From RGIG8597 sp045133795 (GTDB taxonomy: Bacteria; Spirochaetota; GWE2-31-10): a stretch of 17,542 nucleotides of DNA. The stretch lies in the NCBI GenBank assembly GCA_045133795.1, contig JBGUUT010000068.1:1-17542 (forward strand), in the 5' to 3' direction. The notes under the pieces were generated by a model. It had not been told where the DNA came from and did not search any database. It saw only the letters and a program-made list of their open reading frames with translations. Shown here piece by piece: positions 1-8,345 of this stretch. Every line of letters begins with the position of its first letter. Within the stretch, counting starts at the first letter, position 1. The translations under genes were made by a program, and so were the position numbers.

Positions 1-1
1 A

Positions 2-112
2 AAAAGGTTGAGGTTCGTTTTAACTGACGAAAAAATAAAAAAAAAAGCTTTATAAAATGGTTTACAAGCCGAATTAAAAAAAAGCTACAACATAATCAGT
101 TTTGAGGGGGAT
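2..112 (+). pseudogene. argJ: Upstream in-frame part of argJ carrying a nonsense codon
   Basis: Read in the frame of the downstream ArgJ segment, these bases give KRLRFVLTDEKIKKKAL, then TAA (53-55), then NGLQAELKKSYNIISFEGD, which continues directly into MSTHDS. This matches the start of the ArgJ beta chain. The usual motif is ATML-F--TD, then 21 residues to a Phe/Tyr-Asn, then DGD-ST-D; the spacing here is identical, with the stop at a position where homologues I recall carry Gln (CAA to TAA is one transition). The position of the self-cleaving Thr nucleophile is Lys (AAA, 2-4) and the next Met is Arg. The gene continues beyond the left window edge. Either argJ is a pseudogene, or the first bases contain sequence errors if this is a contig end. 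Confidence 0.6.
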
Positions 113-646
113 ATGAGCACACACGACTCTACTTTTTTAATTTCCAGCGGTTTAGCCGGAAATAAAGAAATAAGCGGAAACGGTGATGATTACAGACTTT
201 TTGCTAAAGCTGTAGAAGTTACGGCTTGTGCTATGGCAAAAAGTATTGTTGAAGACGGAGAAGGTGCAACTAAATTAGTTGAGATTTACGTCAAAAACGC
301 AAAAACAGAAAAAGAAGCAAAACAAGTTGCGATGTCAGTTGCTACATCATGTCTTGTAAAAACTGCTTTCTATGGAGAAGACGCTAATTTCGGTAGAATC
401 TTATGTGCCGTAGGATATTGTGGCGTTGACTTTAAACCTACAAAATTAAAACTTTATTTTGATAATCTTTTATTATTTAAAAACGGGGAACCGACTTCAT
501 TTAATGAAGCTGAAGCCGCTCAAATATTAAAAAAAGACTCATTTAAAGTTATAATTGATTTGGATAAGGGAAATAAGAGCTGGAGTGTTTGGACTTCGGA
601 TCTTTCTCATGAATATGTTCGTATAAATGCGGATTACCGCTCATAA
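113..646 (+). CDS. argJ: Glutamate N-acetyltransferase/ornithine acetyltransferase ArgJ, C-terminal (beta-chain) part
   Basis: ArgJ moves the acetyl group from N-acetylornithine to glutamate, recycling it in arginine synthesis; some forms also use acetyl-CoA. The segment holds the beta-chain hallmarks: STHDS near its start, DGEGATK (residues 48-54), LVKTAFYGEDANFGRIL (about 81-97) and the C-terminal WTSDLSHEYVRINADYRS. A complete ArgJ is about 400 residues and cleaves itself before a Thr; only 177 residues lie in this open frame, so the alpha chain and beta N-terminus are missing. The ATG at 113 is the first Met after an in-frame TAA and corresponds to an internal residue of ArgJ, so it is probably not a natural start, although GAGGGGG precedes it by chance of the codons for FEGD. 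It is the first gene of the argJ-argB-argD-carA-carB operon; argB follows 27 bp later. Family assignment is firm; whether it is functional is doubtful. Confidence 0.85.
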   Translation: MSTHDSTFLISSGLAGNKEISGNGDDYRLFAKAVEVTACAMAKSIVEDGEGATKLVEIYVKNAKTEKEAKQVAMSVATSCLVKTAFYGEDANFGRILCAVGYCGVDFKPTKLKLYFDNLLLFKNGEPTSFNEAEAAQILKKDSFKVIIDLDKGNKSWSVWTSDLSHEYVRINADYRS

Positions 647-673
647 TTTTTAACAAAGATAAGGAAGGTAAAG

Positions 674-1576
674 ATGATGATTGAAAAACTAGAGGAAAAA
701 GCAGATGTATTAATAGAATCATTGCCATATATTAAGACATTTCATTCAAAGACATTTGTTATAAAATATGGCGGTGCTGCAATGGTTGATAACAACCTTA
801 TGCAAGACATTATCAAAGATTTTATTTTACTTCGATACATCGGAATCAATGTGGTTGTTGTACACGGCGGCGGACCTGAAATTACTTCATTCTTGCAAAA
901 AGTAGGTAAAGAAACTACTTTCGTAAACGGATTACGTGTTACAGACAAAGAAACAATGGATGCCGTACAAATGAGTTTGGTCGGAAAAACTAATCAAGAT
1001 ATTGTTAGTAAAATTAATCACTTCGGCGGAAAAGCTGTTGGTTTATCCGGAGCTGATGCAAATATTATCCAAGCTCGTAAAAAAATGATGGAAACTATTC
1101 TTGATCCTGAAACTAAAAAAGAAAAAAGCGTTGATTTAGGATTTGTTGGTGATATCGAAAGAATCGATAGTTCACTTGTTAATTTATTAAATCAAAATGG
1201 TTATATTCCTGTTATTGCTCCAATCGGAGTTGGTATCGACGGAGAACATTACAATATCAATGCTGACGAAGTTGCCAGTGAAGTTGCAATTTCATTAAAA
1301 GCAGACAAATTGATTATGGTTACAGATGTCGACGGAATATATGAAAACCCCAGCAATCCGGCTACAAAAATTGAGTCTTTGACAATTCACCGTGCAAAAC
1401 AAATGATTGAAAAAGGTGAAATCAGCGGCGGTATGATTCCTAAAGTTCGTGCTTGTATCAACGGAATCTCTAACGGTGTAAAACGAACTCATATTGTTGA
1501 CGGTCGTCAAAAACATTCTATTCTATTGGAAATCTTTACTGACCACGGAATAGGAACTATGGTAGTTGGAAACTAA
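674..1576 (+). CDS. argB: Acetylglutamate kinase (N-acetyl-L-glutamate 5-phosphotransferase)
   Basis: Phosphorylates N-acetylglutamate with ATP, the second step of the acetylated arginine pathway, in the cytoplasm. Amino-acid-kinase motifs are clear: IKYGGAAM (residues 30-37), VVHGGGPEI (62-70), GLRVTD (86-91), NADEVASEVAISLKADKLI and SGGMIPKV in the C-terminal half, and a GIGTMV end. The 300-residue length is normal. An N-terminal helix (EKADVLIESLPYIKTFHSK) before the first kinase strand is the feature of hexameric, arginine-inhibited NAG kinases, so feedback inhibition by arginine is inferred. AAGGAAGG (661-668) precedes two consecutive ATG codons; 674 gives a 5-base spacing and 677 an 8-base one, so the true start may be the second Met. 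Located between argJ and argD, 17 bp before argD. Confidence 0.96.
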   Translation: MMIEKLEEKADVLIESLPYIKTFHSKTFVIKYGGAAMVDNNLMQDIIKDFILLRYIGINVVVVHGGGPEITSFLQKVGKETTFVNGLRVTDKETMDAVQMSLVGKTNQDIVSKINHFGGKAVGLSGADANIIQARKKMMETILDPETKKEKSVDLGFVGDIERIDSSLVNLLNQNGYIPVIAPIGVGIDGEHYNINADEVASEVAISLKADKLIMVTDVDGIYENPSNPATKIESLTIHRAKQMIEKGEISGGMIPKVRACINGISNGVKRTHIVDGRQKHSILLEIFTDHGIGTMVVGN

Positions 1577-1593
1577 TCTTTTGGGATTTAAAT

Positions 1594-2781
1594 ATGGATA
1601 CAATTGAAAAAACCGGCAAATACATTTTAAAAACATATAACCGTTATCCCGTAACCTTTGAAAAAGGAAAGGGAGCGTTTCTCTATACTGAAAAAGGTGA
1701 AAAATATTTGGATATGGGCTCCGGTATTGCCGTAACCCTTTTGGGGCATTGTCATCCAAAACTGGTTAATGCCGTAAAAGAACAAGCAGAAACTTTATGG
1801 CATACCAGTAATCTTTATTACAGTACTCCGGCTGCTGAATTAGCAGAAAAGTTGGTTCATGCAACCGGAGCAAAACGTGTTTTCTTTTGTAACTCCGGAG
1901 CAGAGGCAAATGAAGGTGCATTAAAACTTGCCAGAAAATACGGAAAGCAAAACGGAAAAACAAGCAAGACAAAAATTATTTCCATGTATCATTCCTTTCA
2001 CGGAAGAACCATGGCTACAGTAACAGTTACGGCTCAAGAAAAATATCAAAAGCCTTTTTATCCTTTATTACCGGATGTTTATTATGCAGAATATAACGAT
2101 TTAGATTCTGTTAAAAAATTGATGGATGATGATGTTTGTGCCGTCATTTTAGAACCGGTTCAAGGTGAAGGCGGAGTTCATCCTGCAACTTACGAGTTTT
2201 TAAAAGGTGTTCGTGATTTGTGTAATCAACACGACGCAGTTTTGATTTATGACGAAGTTCAATGCGGAATGGGACGTACCGGAACTTTATTTTGTCACAT
2301 GCAATATCCGGATTGTGCACCGGACGTATTCACGACTGCTAAAGGTTTAGCCGGCGGTTTGCCAATGGGTGCATTTTTTGTAAATGAAAAAGTTGAAAAT
2401 GTATTACAACCGGGCGACCATGCAAGTACTTTCGGAGGAAACCCGGTAGTTGCTGCTGCTGCTAATGCAGTAATGGACGTTATAAACGAAGAAAACTTAC
2501 TTGATGCAGTAAAAGAAAACAGTTGTTATCTTGTAGAAAGTCTAAAGAAACTACAGCAAAAATATAGTGTAATAAAAGATGTTCGCGGTTCTGGTTTTCT
2601 GTTAGGAATTGAAATTGATTATTCCGCAGCAGAACTTGTACAAGAATTATTAGAACATCATATTGTTACCGTTCCGGCAGGAACTTCTGTGGTCAGACTT
2701 TTACCACCATTAACTATAAAAAAAGAAGAAATAGATTTAGTGCTTGAAGCATTAGAACAAATCTTTAAAAAAAGGACTTAA
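1594..2781 (+). CDS. argD: Acetylornithine aminotransferase
   Basis: PLP-dependent class III aminotransferase that converts N-acetylglutamate semialdehyde plus glutamate to N-acetylornithine. Some members also act in lysine synthesis as succinyldiaminopimelate aminotransferase. Visible family marks are GSGIAVTLLGHCHP (residues 42-55), the phosphate-binding NSGAEANEGALKLAR (100-114), FHGRT (135-139), EPVQGEGGV (187-195), the cofactor-ring Asp in YDEVQCGMGRTG (D220) and the Schiff-base Lys250 in TTAKGLAGGLPMG. At 395 residues it is full length. The preceding ribosome site is weak (GGGAT before 1594), which fits translation coupled to argB in the operon. Its stop lies 2 bp before the carA start. 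ArgD is strongly supported over ornithine or GABA aminotransferase by its neighbours argB and carAB. Confidence 0.95.
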   Translation: MDTIEKTGKYILKTYNRYPVTFEKGKGAFLYTEKGEKYLDMGSGIAVTLLGHCHPKLVNAVKEQAETLWHTSNLYYSTPAAELAEKLVHATGAKRVFFCNSGAEANEGALKLARKYGKQNGKTSKTKIISMYHSFHGRTMATVTVTAQEKYQKPFYPLLPDVYYAEYNDLDSVKKLMDDDVCAVILEPVQGEGGVHPATYEFLKGVRDLCNQHDAVLIYDEVQCGMGRTGTLFCHMQYPDCAPDVFTTAKGLAGGLPMGAFFVNEKVENVLQPGDHASTFGGNPVVAAAANAVMDVINEENLLDAVKENSCYLVESLKKLQQKYSVIKDVRGSGFLLGIEIDYSAAELVQELLEHHIVTVPAGTSVVRLLPPLTIKKEEIDLVLEALEQIFKKRT

Positions 2782-2783
2782 TC

Positions 2784-3860
2784 TTGGACGAGTGTAAAAA
2801 AGCATATCTTGTACTTGAAGATGGTTCCATATTTGAGGGAACCGCATTTGGTAGCGGAGACTATACCGAAGGTGAAGTTGTATTTAATACGGGAGTTACC
2901 GGCTATCAAGAATTACTGACAGACCCTTCTTACAGCGGTCAAATTGTTGTTATGACTTATCCGCAAATTGGAAATTATGGATATATTGAAAGTGATACCG
3001 AATCTCGGCGTCCTTTTTTAAGAGGATTTGTCGTAAAAGAAGCAGCGGATTTCCCAAATAATTTTCGCAGTCAAGGAACTATCGATGCTTATTTAAAAAA
3101 GAATAATTTACTTGGAATCCAAGGTGTCGATACACGTGCAATTACAAAAAAAATCAGAAATCGCGGTGTAATGAAAGGTTTTATAACAACCAACAAATTA
3201 CCTGATGATAAAATGATTCAACTTGCGAAAAATGTTCCCGATTTTGCCAGCCATGACTACGTAATGGATGCCACAACGGAAGAAGAATACGTAATCGAAG
3301 GAACAGGTAAAAATATCGGAGTTGTAGATTTCGGGATAAAGCAAAGTATTATCCGAACATTACAAGCTATGGGACACAGACTTACGGTAATGCGTGCAGA
3401 CGTAAAAGCTGATTATGTATTACAAAAAGGTTTTGACCTAATTGTTTTGTCTAACGGTCCCGGAGATCCAAAACAAACTACTTACGGTGTAGAGCTTGTA
3501 AAAGGTTTATTGGGTAAACTACCTATCGGCGGAATTTGTTTAGGACATCAAATCTTATCTTTGGCATTAGGACTTGATACTTTTAAATTAAAATTCGGTC
3601 ATAGAGGTGCAAATCACCCTGTTAAAAATTTGATTACCGGAAAAGTAACCATAACATCTCAAAATCATGGTTATGCAGTACGCAACGAAAACATTCCTGA
3701 AGGCGTGGAAATTACACATCTTAATTTAAACGACTTTACGGTACAGGGAATCAGATGTGTTGATAAAAAAGTATGCAGTGTTCAGTTCCACCCTGAGGCA
3801 GGTCCGGGACCGCATGACTCTACGTATATTTTTGAAGATTTTTTAAAACTCTGCGAATAA
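2784..3860 (+). CDS. carA: Carbamoyl-phosphate synthase small (glutaminase) subunit
   Basis: Hydrolyses glutamine and channels ammonia to CarB for carbamoyl phosphate, which feeds citrulline/arginine and pyrimidines. The N-terminal CPSase domain shows LVLEDGSIFEGTAFG (residues 9-23), GVTGYQE and DTRAITKKIR. The C-terminal class I amidotransferase domain shows LSNGPGDP (222-229), the nucleophile Cys252 in GGICLGHQI, and the His336/Glu338 pair in QFHPE. Length (358 aa) is normal. The start is TTG at 2784: no ATG fits near the expected N-terminus, and AAAGGA (2771-2776) inside the end of argD is at a suitable distance. The gap to argD is only 2 bp, so translational coupling is likely; carB follows after 15 bp. 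Confidence 0.96.
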   Translation: MDECKKAYLVLEDGSIFEGTAFGSGDYTEGEVVFNTGVTGYQELLTDPSYSGQIVVMTYPQIGNYGYIESDTESRRPFLRGFVVKEAADFPNNFRSQGTIDAYLKKNNLLGIQGVDTRAITKKIRNRGVMKGFITTNKLPDDKMIQLAKNVPDFASHDYVMDATTEEEYVIEGTGKNIGVVDFGIKQSIIRTLQAMGHRLTVMRADVKADYVLQKGFDLIVLSNGPGDPKQTTYGVELVKGLLGKLPIGGICLGHQILSLALGLDTFKLKFGHRGANHPVKNLITGKVTITSQNHGYAVRNENIPEGVEITHLNLNDFTVQGIRCVDKKVCSVQFHPEAGPGPHDSTYIFEDFLKLCE

Positions 3861-3875
3861 ATTAAGGATGGTTTT

Positions 3876-6800
3876 ATGCCTTTAGATAAATCTATAAAAA
3901 GTGTGTTAATCATAGGATCGGGTCCAATTATTATTGGTCAGGCTGCAGAGTTTGACTATGCCGGTTCACAAGCATGTAAAGCTTTAAAAGAAGAAGGATT
4001 ACGTGTAATTCTCGTAAACTCAAATCCTGCGACAATTATGACGGATTTGAATATGGCGGATTCTACTTATTTGGAACCGCTAAATGTCAGTTCTTTAGAA
4101 AAAATCATTGATAAAGAACGCCCGGACGGTCTGCTTCCGACTCTCGGAGGACAAACCGGATTAAACCTTGCCGTTGAATTATCAGAAAAAGGGATTCTTG
4201 ATAAATATGGTGTTAAACTTTTAGGAACTTCACTTTCTGCTATCAAACAAGCGGAAGACCGTGAAATGTTCAAAGATTTAATGCAAGAAATCGGAGAACC
4301 TATTGCTGACAGTCAAATTGTAAATAACCTAACTGAAGCTGTTGCGTTTGCTAATAAAGCCGGTTATCCGTTAATCGTTCGTCCTGCATATACAATGGGA
4401 GGACTCGGCGGCGGTATTGCAAATAACGAAGAAGAACTTGTTAATATCTGTTCACTGGGACTTAAACATTCAAGAATTCATCAAGTTCTTTTGGAACAAT
4501 CAGTTGCCGGTTGGAAAGAAGTTGAATATGAAGTAATGCGTGATGCAAACGGAACTTGTATCACTGTTTGTAATATGGAAAATATCGACCCTGTCGGTAT
4601 TCATACAGGTGACAGTATAGTTCTTGCACCAAGTCAAACTCTTTGTGACCAAGAATATCAAATGTTACGAACATCAGCATTGAAAATTATCGATGCATTA
4701 AAAATCGAAGGTGGCTGTAATGTACAGTTTGCACTTGACCCTTATTCCAAGAATTACATCATTATAGAAGTAAATCCTCGTGTTTCACGTTCATCTGCGT
4801 TAGCTTCAAAAGCAACGGGATATCCTATTGCAAAAGTATCAGCTAAAATTGCAATCGGACTTCATCTTGACGAGATTCAAAACTCTGTAACTAAAAAAAC
4901 GCTTGCTTGTTTTGAACCGACTCTAGACTATATCGTAACAAAGATTCCGAGATGGCCTTTTGATAAATTTACATCTGCAGACCGCAAGCTTGGTACACAG
5001 ATGAAAGCTACCGGTGAAATCATGAGTATTGACCGAACAATCGAAGGTTCAATAATGAAAGGTATTCGTTCGTTAGAAATTAAAGTTGACGGACCGAGAA
5101 TGCCGGATTTAGATAAAGAAGAAACTGAAGTTCTTGAAGAAATGCTTCGCCGTGCAGACGACAGACGTTTGTTTGCAATTTTTGAATTATTAAGAAGAGA
5201 ATATCCTGTTGGAAAAATTGTTCAAATAACAAAAATGGATATTTTCTTTGTTAAAAAGTTCGAGAATATCATTCTGCTTGAAAAAGAAGCTAAACAAAAA
5301 TTAACACCGGAAATCATTGCTCAAAAGAATCCGTCTGCAGAAATAAAAGACTTAATGAAACGTCTAAAAAGCTGCGGTTTCGGAGATACTTATCTTGCAA
5401 AATTAGTTGGTGTGGAACATTTAGATTTCCGTGCTTTCAGAAAAGCTTGTAATGTAATTCCTGTTTATAAAATGGTAGATACTTGTTCTGCAGAGTTTGA
5501 AGCGATGACTCCGTACTACTATTCTACATACGAACAGGAAGATGAAGTTGAAGTTTCTACTGATGTACGAAAAATGATGGTTCTCGGTGCTGGTCCTATT
5601 CGTATCGGACAAGGTATCGAGTTTGACTATTGTTCTGTTCGTTCTGTTTGGGGACTTAAAGAAGAAAATATTCAATCAATCATTATCAATAATAACCCGG
5701 AAACAGTAAGTACCGACTTTGATACATCTGATAAATTGTATTTCGAACCTTTAAATATTGAAGACGTTCTTAACGTTATCGAAAAAGAAAATCCGGAAGG
5801 TGTTATCGTTCAATTCGGTGGACAAACAGCTATTAATCTTGCCGGAAAATTGCATAATGCCGGCGTAAAAATACTAGGTTCTTCAGTACAAACAATAGAT
5901 GATGCCGAAGACCGTGATAAATTCTCGCAGATTTTACAACGTGCCGGTGTTCCGCAAGCTGAAGGTCGTGCCGTTTACTCATTTGAAGAAGCTCTCGGTG
6001 TAACAAATCGTCTCGGTTATCCGGTTCTTGTACGTCCTTCTTATGTTATCGGTGGACATGCAATGGAAATTGTTTACAACGATGATGAGTTATTCTCATA
6101 TATGCGTTTTGCAACAAAGATTTCTCCGGATCATCCGGTTTTGGTAGATAAATATTTATTGGGAAAAGAAGTTGAAGTCGACGCAATTTGTGACGGAACA
6201 GACACTTTTATTCCGGGAATATTTGAACACATTGAACGTGCAGGTGTCCATTCCGGAGACTCAATGGCAGTTTATCCGCCGACAAATTTATCTGAAGATG
6301 AAATTAATACTATTAAACGTCATACAATCGCACTCGGTCGTGAATTAGGTACAATCGGATTGATGAACGTACAATATGTAATTTCTGACGGAAAAGTTTA
6401 TTGTATCGAGGTTAACCCTCGTGCAAGTAGAACTGTACCGGTATTAAGTAAGGTTACAAACATTCCAATGGTTAAAATCGCAACAAAAATCATGGCTGGA
6501 AAAACTCTAAAAGATTTAGGTTACGGTTCTGGATTATTGGAAATGCCTCCGTACTGCACAATTAAAGCTCCGGTTTTCAGTTTTGATAAATTGAAAATGG
6601 TAGAACCGGGATTAGGACCGGAAATGAAATCTACCGGAGAAGTTCTCGGCTTGGGAACAAACAGAATGGATGCATTGTATAATGCCGTTACCGGTTCTGG
6701 AATCCAAGTTCCTGACAGCGGACATATTTTATTGTCTGTTGCACAAAAAGACCGTGAAGAATTGCTGGAGTTTATCCCTAAACTACAAGCTTTAGGTTAC

Positions 6801-7148
6801 AGATTATCTGCAACAAAAGGAACTTACGAATTCTTACAAAAACGCGGACATTCAGATGTTGCTTTAGCTCCACATCCGGGAGACGGGACTCCGAATGTTC
6901 TCGATATGATTCGTCAGAATTGTTTTGATATTATTATCAACATTCCTACAAAAGGAAAAAATATCAGTAAGCTCGGCTTTAAAATACGTCGTCTTGCTGT
7001 AGAATACAAAGTTTCATGTATCACTTCATTTGATACTACATTGAGTATATTAAATGCACTCGATCGTGAGAAATCAACAGAGATTGTTCCGGTATGTTCA
7101 TTAAATGAATATCTGGAAAAATTCCCTGTTAAAAAAATAAATCCTTAA
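3876..7148 (+). CDS. carB: Carbamoyl-phosphate synthase large subunit
   Basis: Makes carbamoyl phosphate from bicarbonate, ammonia delivered by CarA, and two ATP. The protein is the usual tandem duplication. The first half begins SVLIIGSGPIIIGQAAEFDY (about residues 9-28) with an ATP-grasp domain, and the second begins MMVLGAGPIRIGQGIEFDY near residue 567 with its own ATP-grasp domain (VRPSYVIGGHAMEIVY). An oligomerisation region lies between them. From about 950 to the end is an MGS-like allosteric domain (GYRLSATKGTYEFL), which in homologues binds ornithine or UMP. The 1090-aa length is typical of a full CarB. The ribosome site AAGGATGG (3864-3871) sits close before ATG 3876. It is the last gene before the operon terminator at 7163. 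Confidence 0.97.
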   Translation: MPLDKSIKSVLIIGSGPIIIGQAAEFDYAGSQACKALKEEGLRVILVNSNPATIMTDLNMADSTYLEPLNVSSLEKIIDKERPDGLLPTLGGQTGLNLAVELSEKGILDKYGVKLLGTSLSAIKQAEDREMFKDLMQEIGEPIADSQIVNNLTEAVAFANKAGYPLIVRPAYTMGGLGGGIANNEEELVNICSLGLKHSRIHQVLLEQSVAGWKEVEYEVMRDANGTCITVCNMENIDPVGIHTGDSIVLAPSQTLCDQEYQMLRTSALKIIDALKIEGGCNVQFALDPYSKNYIIIEVNPRVSRSSALASKATGYPIAKVSAKIAIGLHLDEIQNSVTKKTLACFEPTLDYIVTKIPRWPFDKFTSADRKLGTQMKATGEIMSIDRTIEGSIMKGIRSLEIKVDGPRMPDLDKEETEVLEEMLRRADDRRLFAIFELLRREYPVGKIVQITKMDIFFVKKFENIILLEKEAKQKLTPEIIAQKNPSAEIKDLMKRLKSCGFGDTYLAKLVGVEHLDFRAFRKACNVIPVYKMVDTCSAEFEAMTPYYYSTYEQEDEVEVSTDVRKMMVLGAGPIRIGQGIEFDYCSVRSVWGLKEENIQSIIINNNPETVSTDFDTSDKLYFEPLNIEDVLNVIEKENPEGVIVQFGGQTAINLAGKLHNAGVKILGSSVQTIDDAEDRDKFSQILQRAGVPQAEGRAVYSFEEALGVTNRLGYPVLVRPSYVIGGHAMEIVYNDDELFSYMRFATKISPDHPVLVDKYLLGKEVEVDAICDGTDTFIPGIFEHIERAGVHSGDSMAVYPPTNLSEDEINTIKRHTIALGRELGTIGLMNVQYVISDGKVYCIEVNPRASRTVPVLSKVTNIPMVKIATKIMAGKTLKDLGYGSGLLEMPPYCTIKAPVFSFDKLKMVEPGLGPEMKSTGEVLGLGTNRMDALYNAVTGSGIQVPDSGHILLSVAQKDREELLEFIPKLQALGYRLSATKGTYEFLQKRGHSDVALAPHPGDGTPNVLDMIRQNCFDIIINIPTKGKNISKLGFKIRRLAVEYKVSCITSFDTTLSILNALDREKSTEIVPVCSLNEYLEKFPVKKINP

Positions 7149-7162
7149 AAATAAATTAAACT

Positions 7163-7193
7163 AAAACGCCGGTTTTATTCCGGCGTTTTTCTT
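7163..7193 (+). terminator. Rho-independent terminator of the arg-car operon
   Basis: AAAACGCCGG (7163-7172) pairs perfectly with CCGGCGTTTT (7180-7189) around a 7-base loop TTTTATT, followed by a U-rich tail. It lies 14 bp after the carB stop and only 22 bp before the next start codon. Confidence 0.92.
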
Positions 7194-7214
7194 TCTGCAA
7201 ATCAAGGAGAAATA

Positions 7215-7691
7215 ATGAATAATTTATCAGATTTACCGGAAATAAAAGTTTTCTTTTCTGCAATTTTTGATTTCATTCGACAATATCGAATCCATTCTTT
7301 TTTAGACCATATGTCTGATTATTCTCAATTGTTTGATATTTTAATGTCTTCACAACTGGAAGATTTACGCTATTACCACAGAATGGATCAATATGTTTTA
7401 AAACTTCGCAATGAAAACAATAGATTGGTAGATTTGGTTTATTTATTTTCTTTCGGATGTGACGGAAGAAACGACCAACAGATAATGATAACTCTTAACA
7501 ATGAAAAAATAAGAGTAGAAATCATAATTACAGATAATCGTGAAATCCCAATTATGAAATATTCTACTCAAGATAAAAAAATAGCGGCTTTCTGGAAAAA
7601 GAAAGAGCCGCCTCGTGAAAAAATGACATTGCAAGATTGGGATGAGTTTCTCGAATCTCACAACAAACAATATCCACGCAGAATGAAATAA
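7215..7691 (+). CDS. Hypothetical 158-aa cytoplasmic protein
   Basis: I do not recognise this protein. It has no signal peptide or membrane segment. The N-terminal third (about residues 8-60) is hydrophobic-aromatic and probably helical (VFFSAIFDFIRQYRIHSFLDHM), with a run of Asp, Tyr and His residues. The middle (about 84-115) reads like two or three beta strands (QQIMITLNNEKIRVEIIITDN), and the C-terminus is charged, with Trp residues (FWKKKEPP, LQDWDEF). A strong ribosome site AAGGAG (7204-7209) precedes ATG 7215, so it is very likely translated. No promoter fits between the carB terminator and this start, so transcription by read-through from the arg-car operon or from a promoter inside carB is inferred. 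Its stop codon lies inside the loop of its own terminator hairpin. No function can be given. Confidence 0.75.
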   Translation: MNNLSDLPEIKVFFSAIFDFIRQYRIHSFLDHMSDYSQLFDILMSSQLEDLRYYHRMDQYVLKLRNENNRLVDLVYLFSFGCDGRNDQQIMITLNNEKIRVEIIITDNREIPIMKYSTQDKKIAAFWKKKEPPREKMTLQDWDEFLESHNKQYPRRMK

Positions 7692-7703
7692 TTCTGCTTT
7701 TTT
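7678..7703 (+). terminator. Terminator overlapping the 3' end of the hypothetical gene
   Basis: GCAGAAT (7678-7684) pairs with ATTCTGC (7691-7697) around a 6-base loop holding the TAA stop (7689-7691 at the loop/stem edge), followed by six T. It separates this gene from the convergent EIIA gene that ends at 7707. Confidence 0.75.
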
Positions 7704-7706
7704 ATA

Positions 7707-8171
7707 TTAAATATCAAACTCTATTGCTGATAATGCTTCATAAATTTCTGCTTCATTTTGAGCTGAAAGTATTTTATTTCTTTTATCTTCATTTTTCCAA
7801 ACAAGAACAGAATTAGCAAGTATTTTCAGATATTCTTTATGAGTATCTTGCGGAGAAGCAATCAATATTGCAAAATTAACAGGTTGATTATCAATAGAAT
7901 TCCATTCACAACCGGTTCCGCGAATCAAGACAGCAGATGCAACAAAATCTTTAATAATGTTACGACGTGTATGAGGTATAGCCAAACCTACGCCGATTCC
8001 CGTAGAAATTATATTTTCACGTTCCAATATCAATTCACGCAATTTAGTATGATTTGTTATCTTTTTCGATGATTTGAGTAACTCCAATAATTTATCAATT
8101 ACAGCTTTATGTTCAACATTTTCCATAATTGCAATAGCATCTTTTTCGATAATGTCGGTCATGTTTTTCAT
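7707..8171 (-). CDS. ptsN: PTS EIIA-type (PtsN/fructose-family) phosphocarrier protein
   Basis: A 154-aa single-domain EIIA of the mannitol/fructose/nitrogen class. The phosphorylation site is clear: His67 in GIGVGLAIPHTR (residues 58-69); VNFAILIASPQDTHKEYLKIL (about 98-118) is the conserved second strand-helix with its usual His. No EIIB or EIIC is nearby, so a regulatory PtsN-like role, taking phosphate from EI/HPr to control other proteins, is inferred rather than sugar uptake. Some treponemes carry lone EIIA proteins together with HPr kinase. Start: GGAGGG (8184-8179 on the minus strand) lies 7 bases before ATG 8171, which favours MKNM over the internal Met4. It is convergent with the gene before it and divergent from the SPOR-domain gene. 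Confidence 0.88.
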   Translation of the reverse strand: MKNMTDIIEKDAIAIMENVEHKAVIDKLLELLKSSKKITNHTKLRELILERENIISTGIGVGLAIPHTRRNIIKDFVASAVLIRGTGCEWNSIDNQPVNFAILIASPQDTHKEYLKILANSVLVWKNEDKRNKILSAQNEAEIYEALSAIEFDI

Positions 8172-8345
8172 AATTTATCCCTCCAGATTTCATATAAAAC
8201 TATATCAAAAATTATAAATTTCATCATCTTTTTTCTACTCTAAAATCCTATCAATTCATTACTTTTTTATGTTAAGGAAAATATTAAAAATCCGAAAGTA
8301 TACAAAGTATTAATAATACAGCGTATTTCGGGAGGTTTATTAATT
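8172..8345. promoter_or_regulatory. Divergent intergenic region with a likely minus-strand promoter for the EIIA gene
   Basis: The minus strand contains a perfect TATAAT at 8216-8211, about 40 bases before the EIIA start. No convincing -35 box lies 16-18 bases upstream. On the plus strand the SPOR gene has a strong ribosome site GGGAGG (8330-8335), and an AT-rich TAATAATA around 8311-8318 could be a -10, but again without a clear -35. No gene is seen here. Confidence 0.35.

Noticed and set aside
44..75. Similarity of GCTTTATAAAATGGTTTAC to the hairpin repeats at the right end, suggesting the window is framed by one repeat
   Set aside because: These bases are in frame with and explained by argJ codons; the short AT-rich match is probably chance.
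742..948. Minus-strand open frames inside argB, argD, carB and other genes
   Set aside because: They lie within well-conserved genes on the other strand, lack ribosome sites and resemble no protein family.
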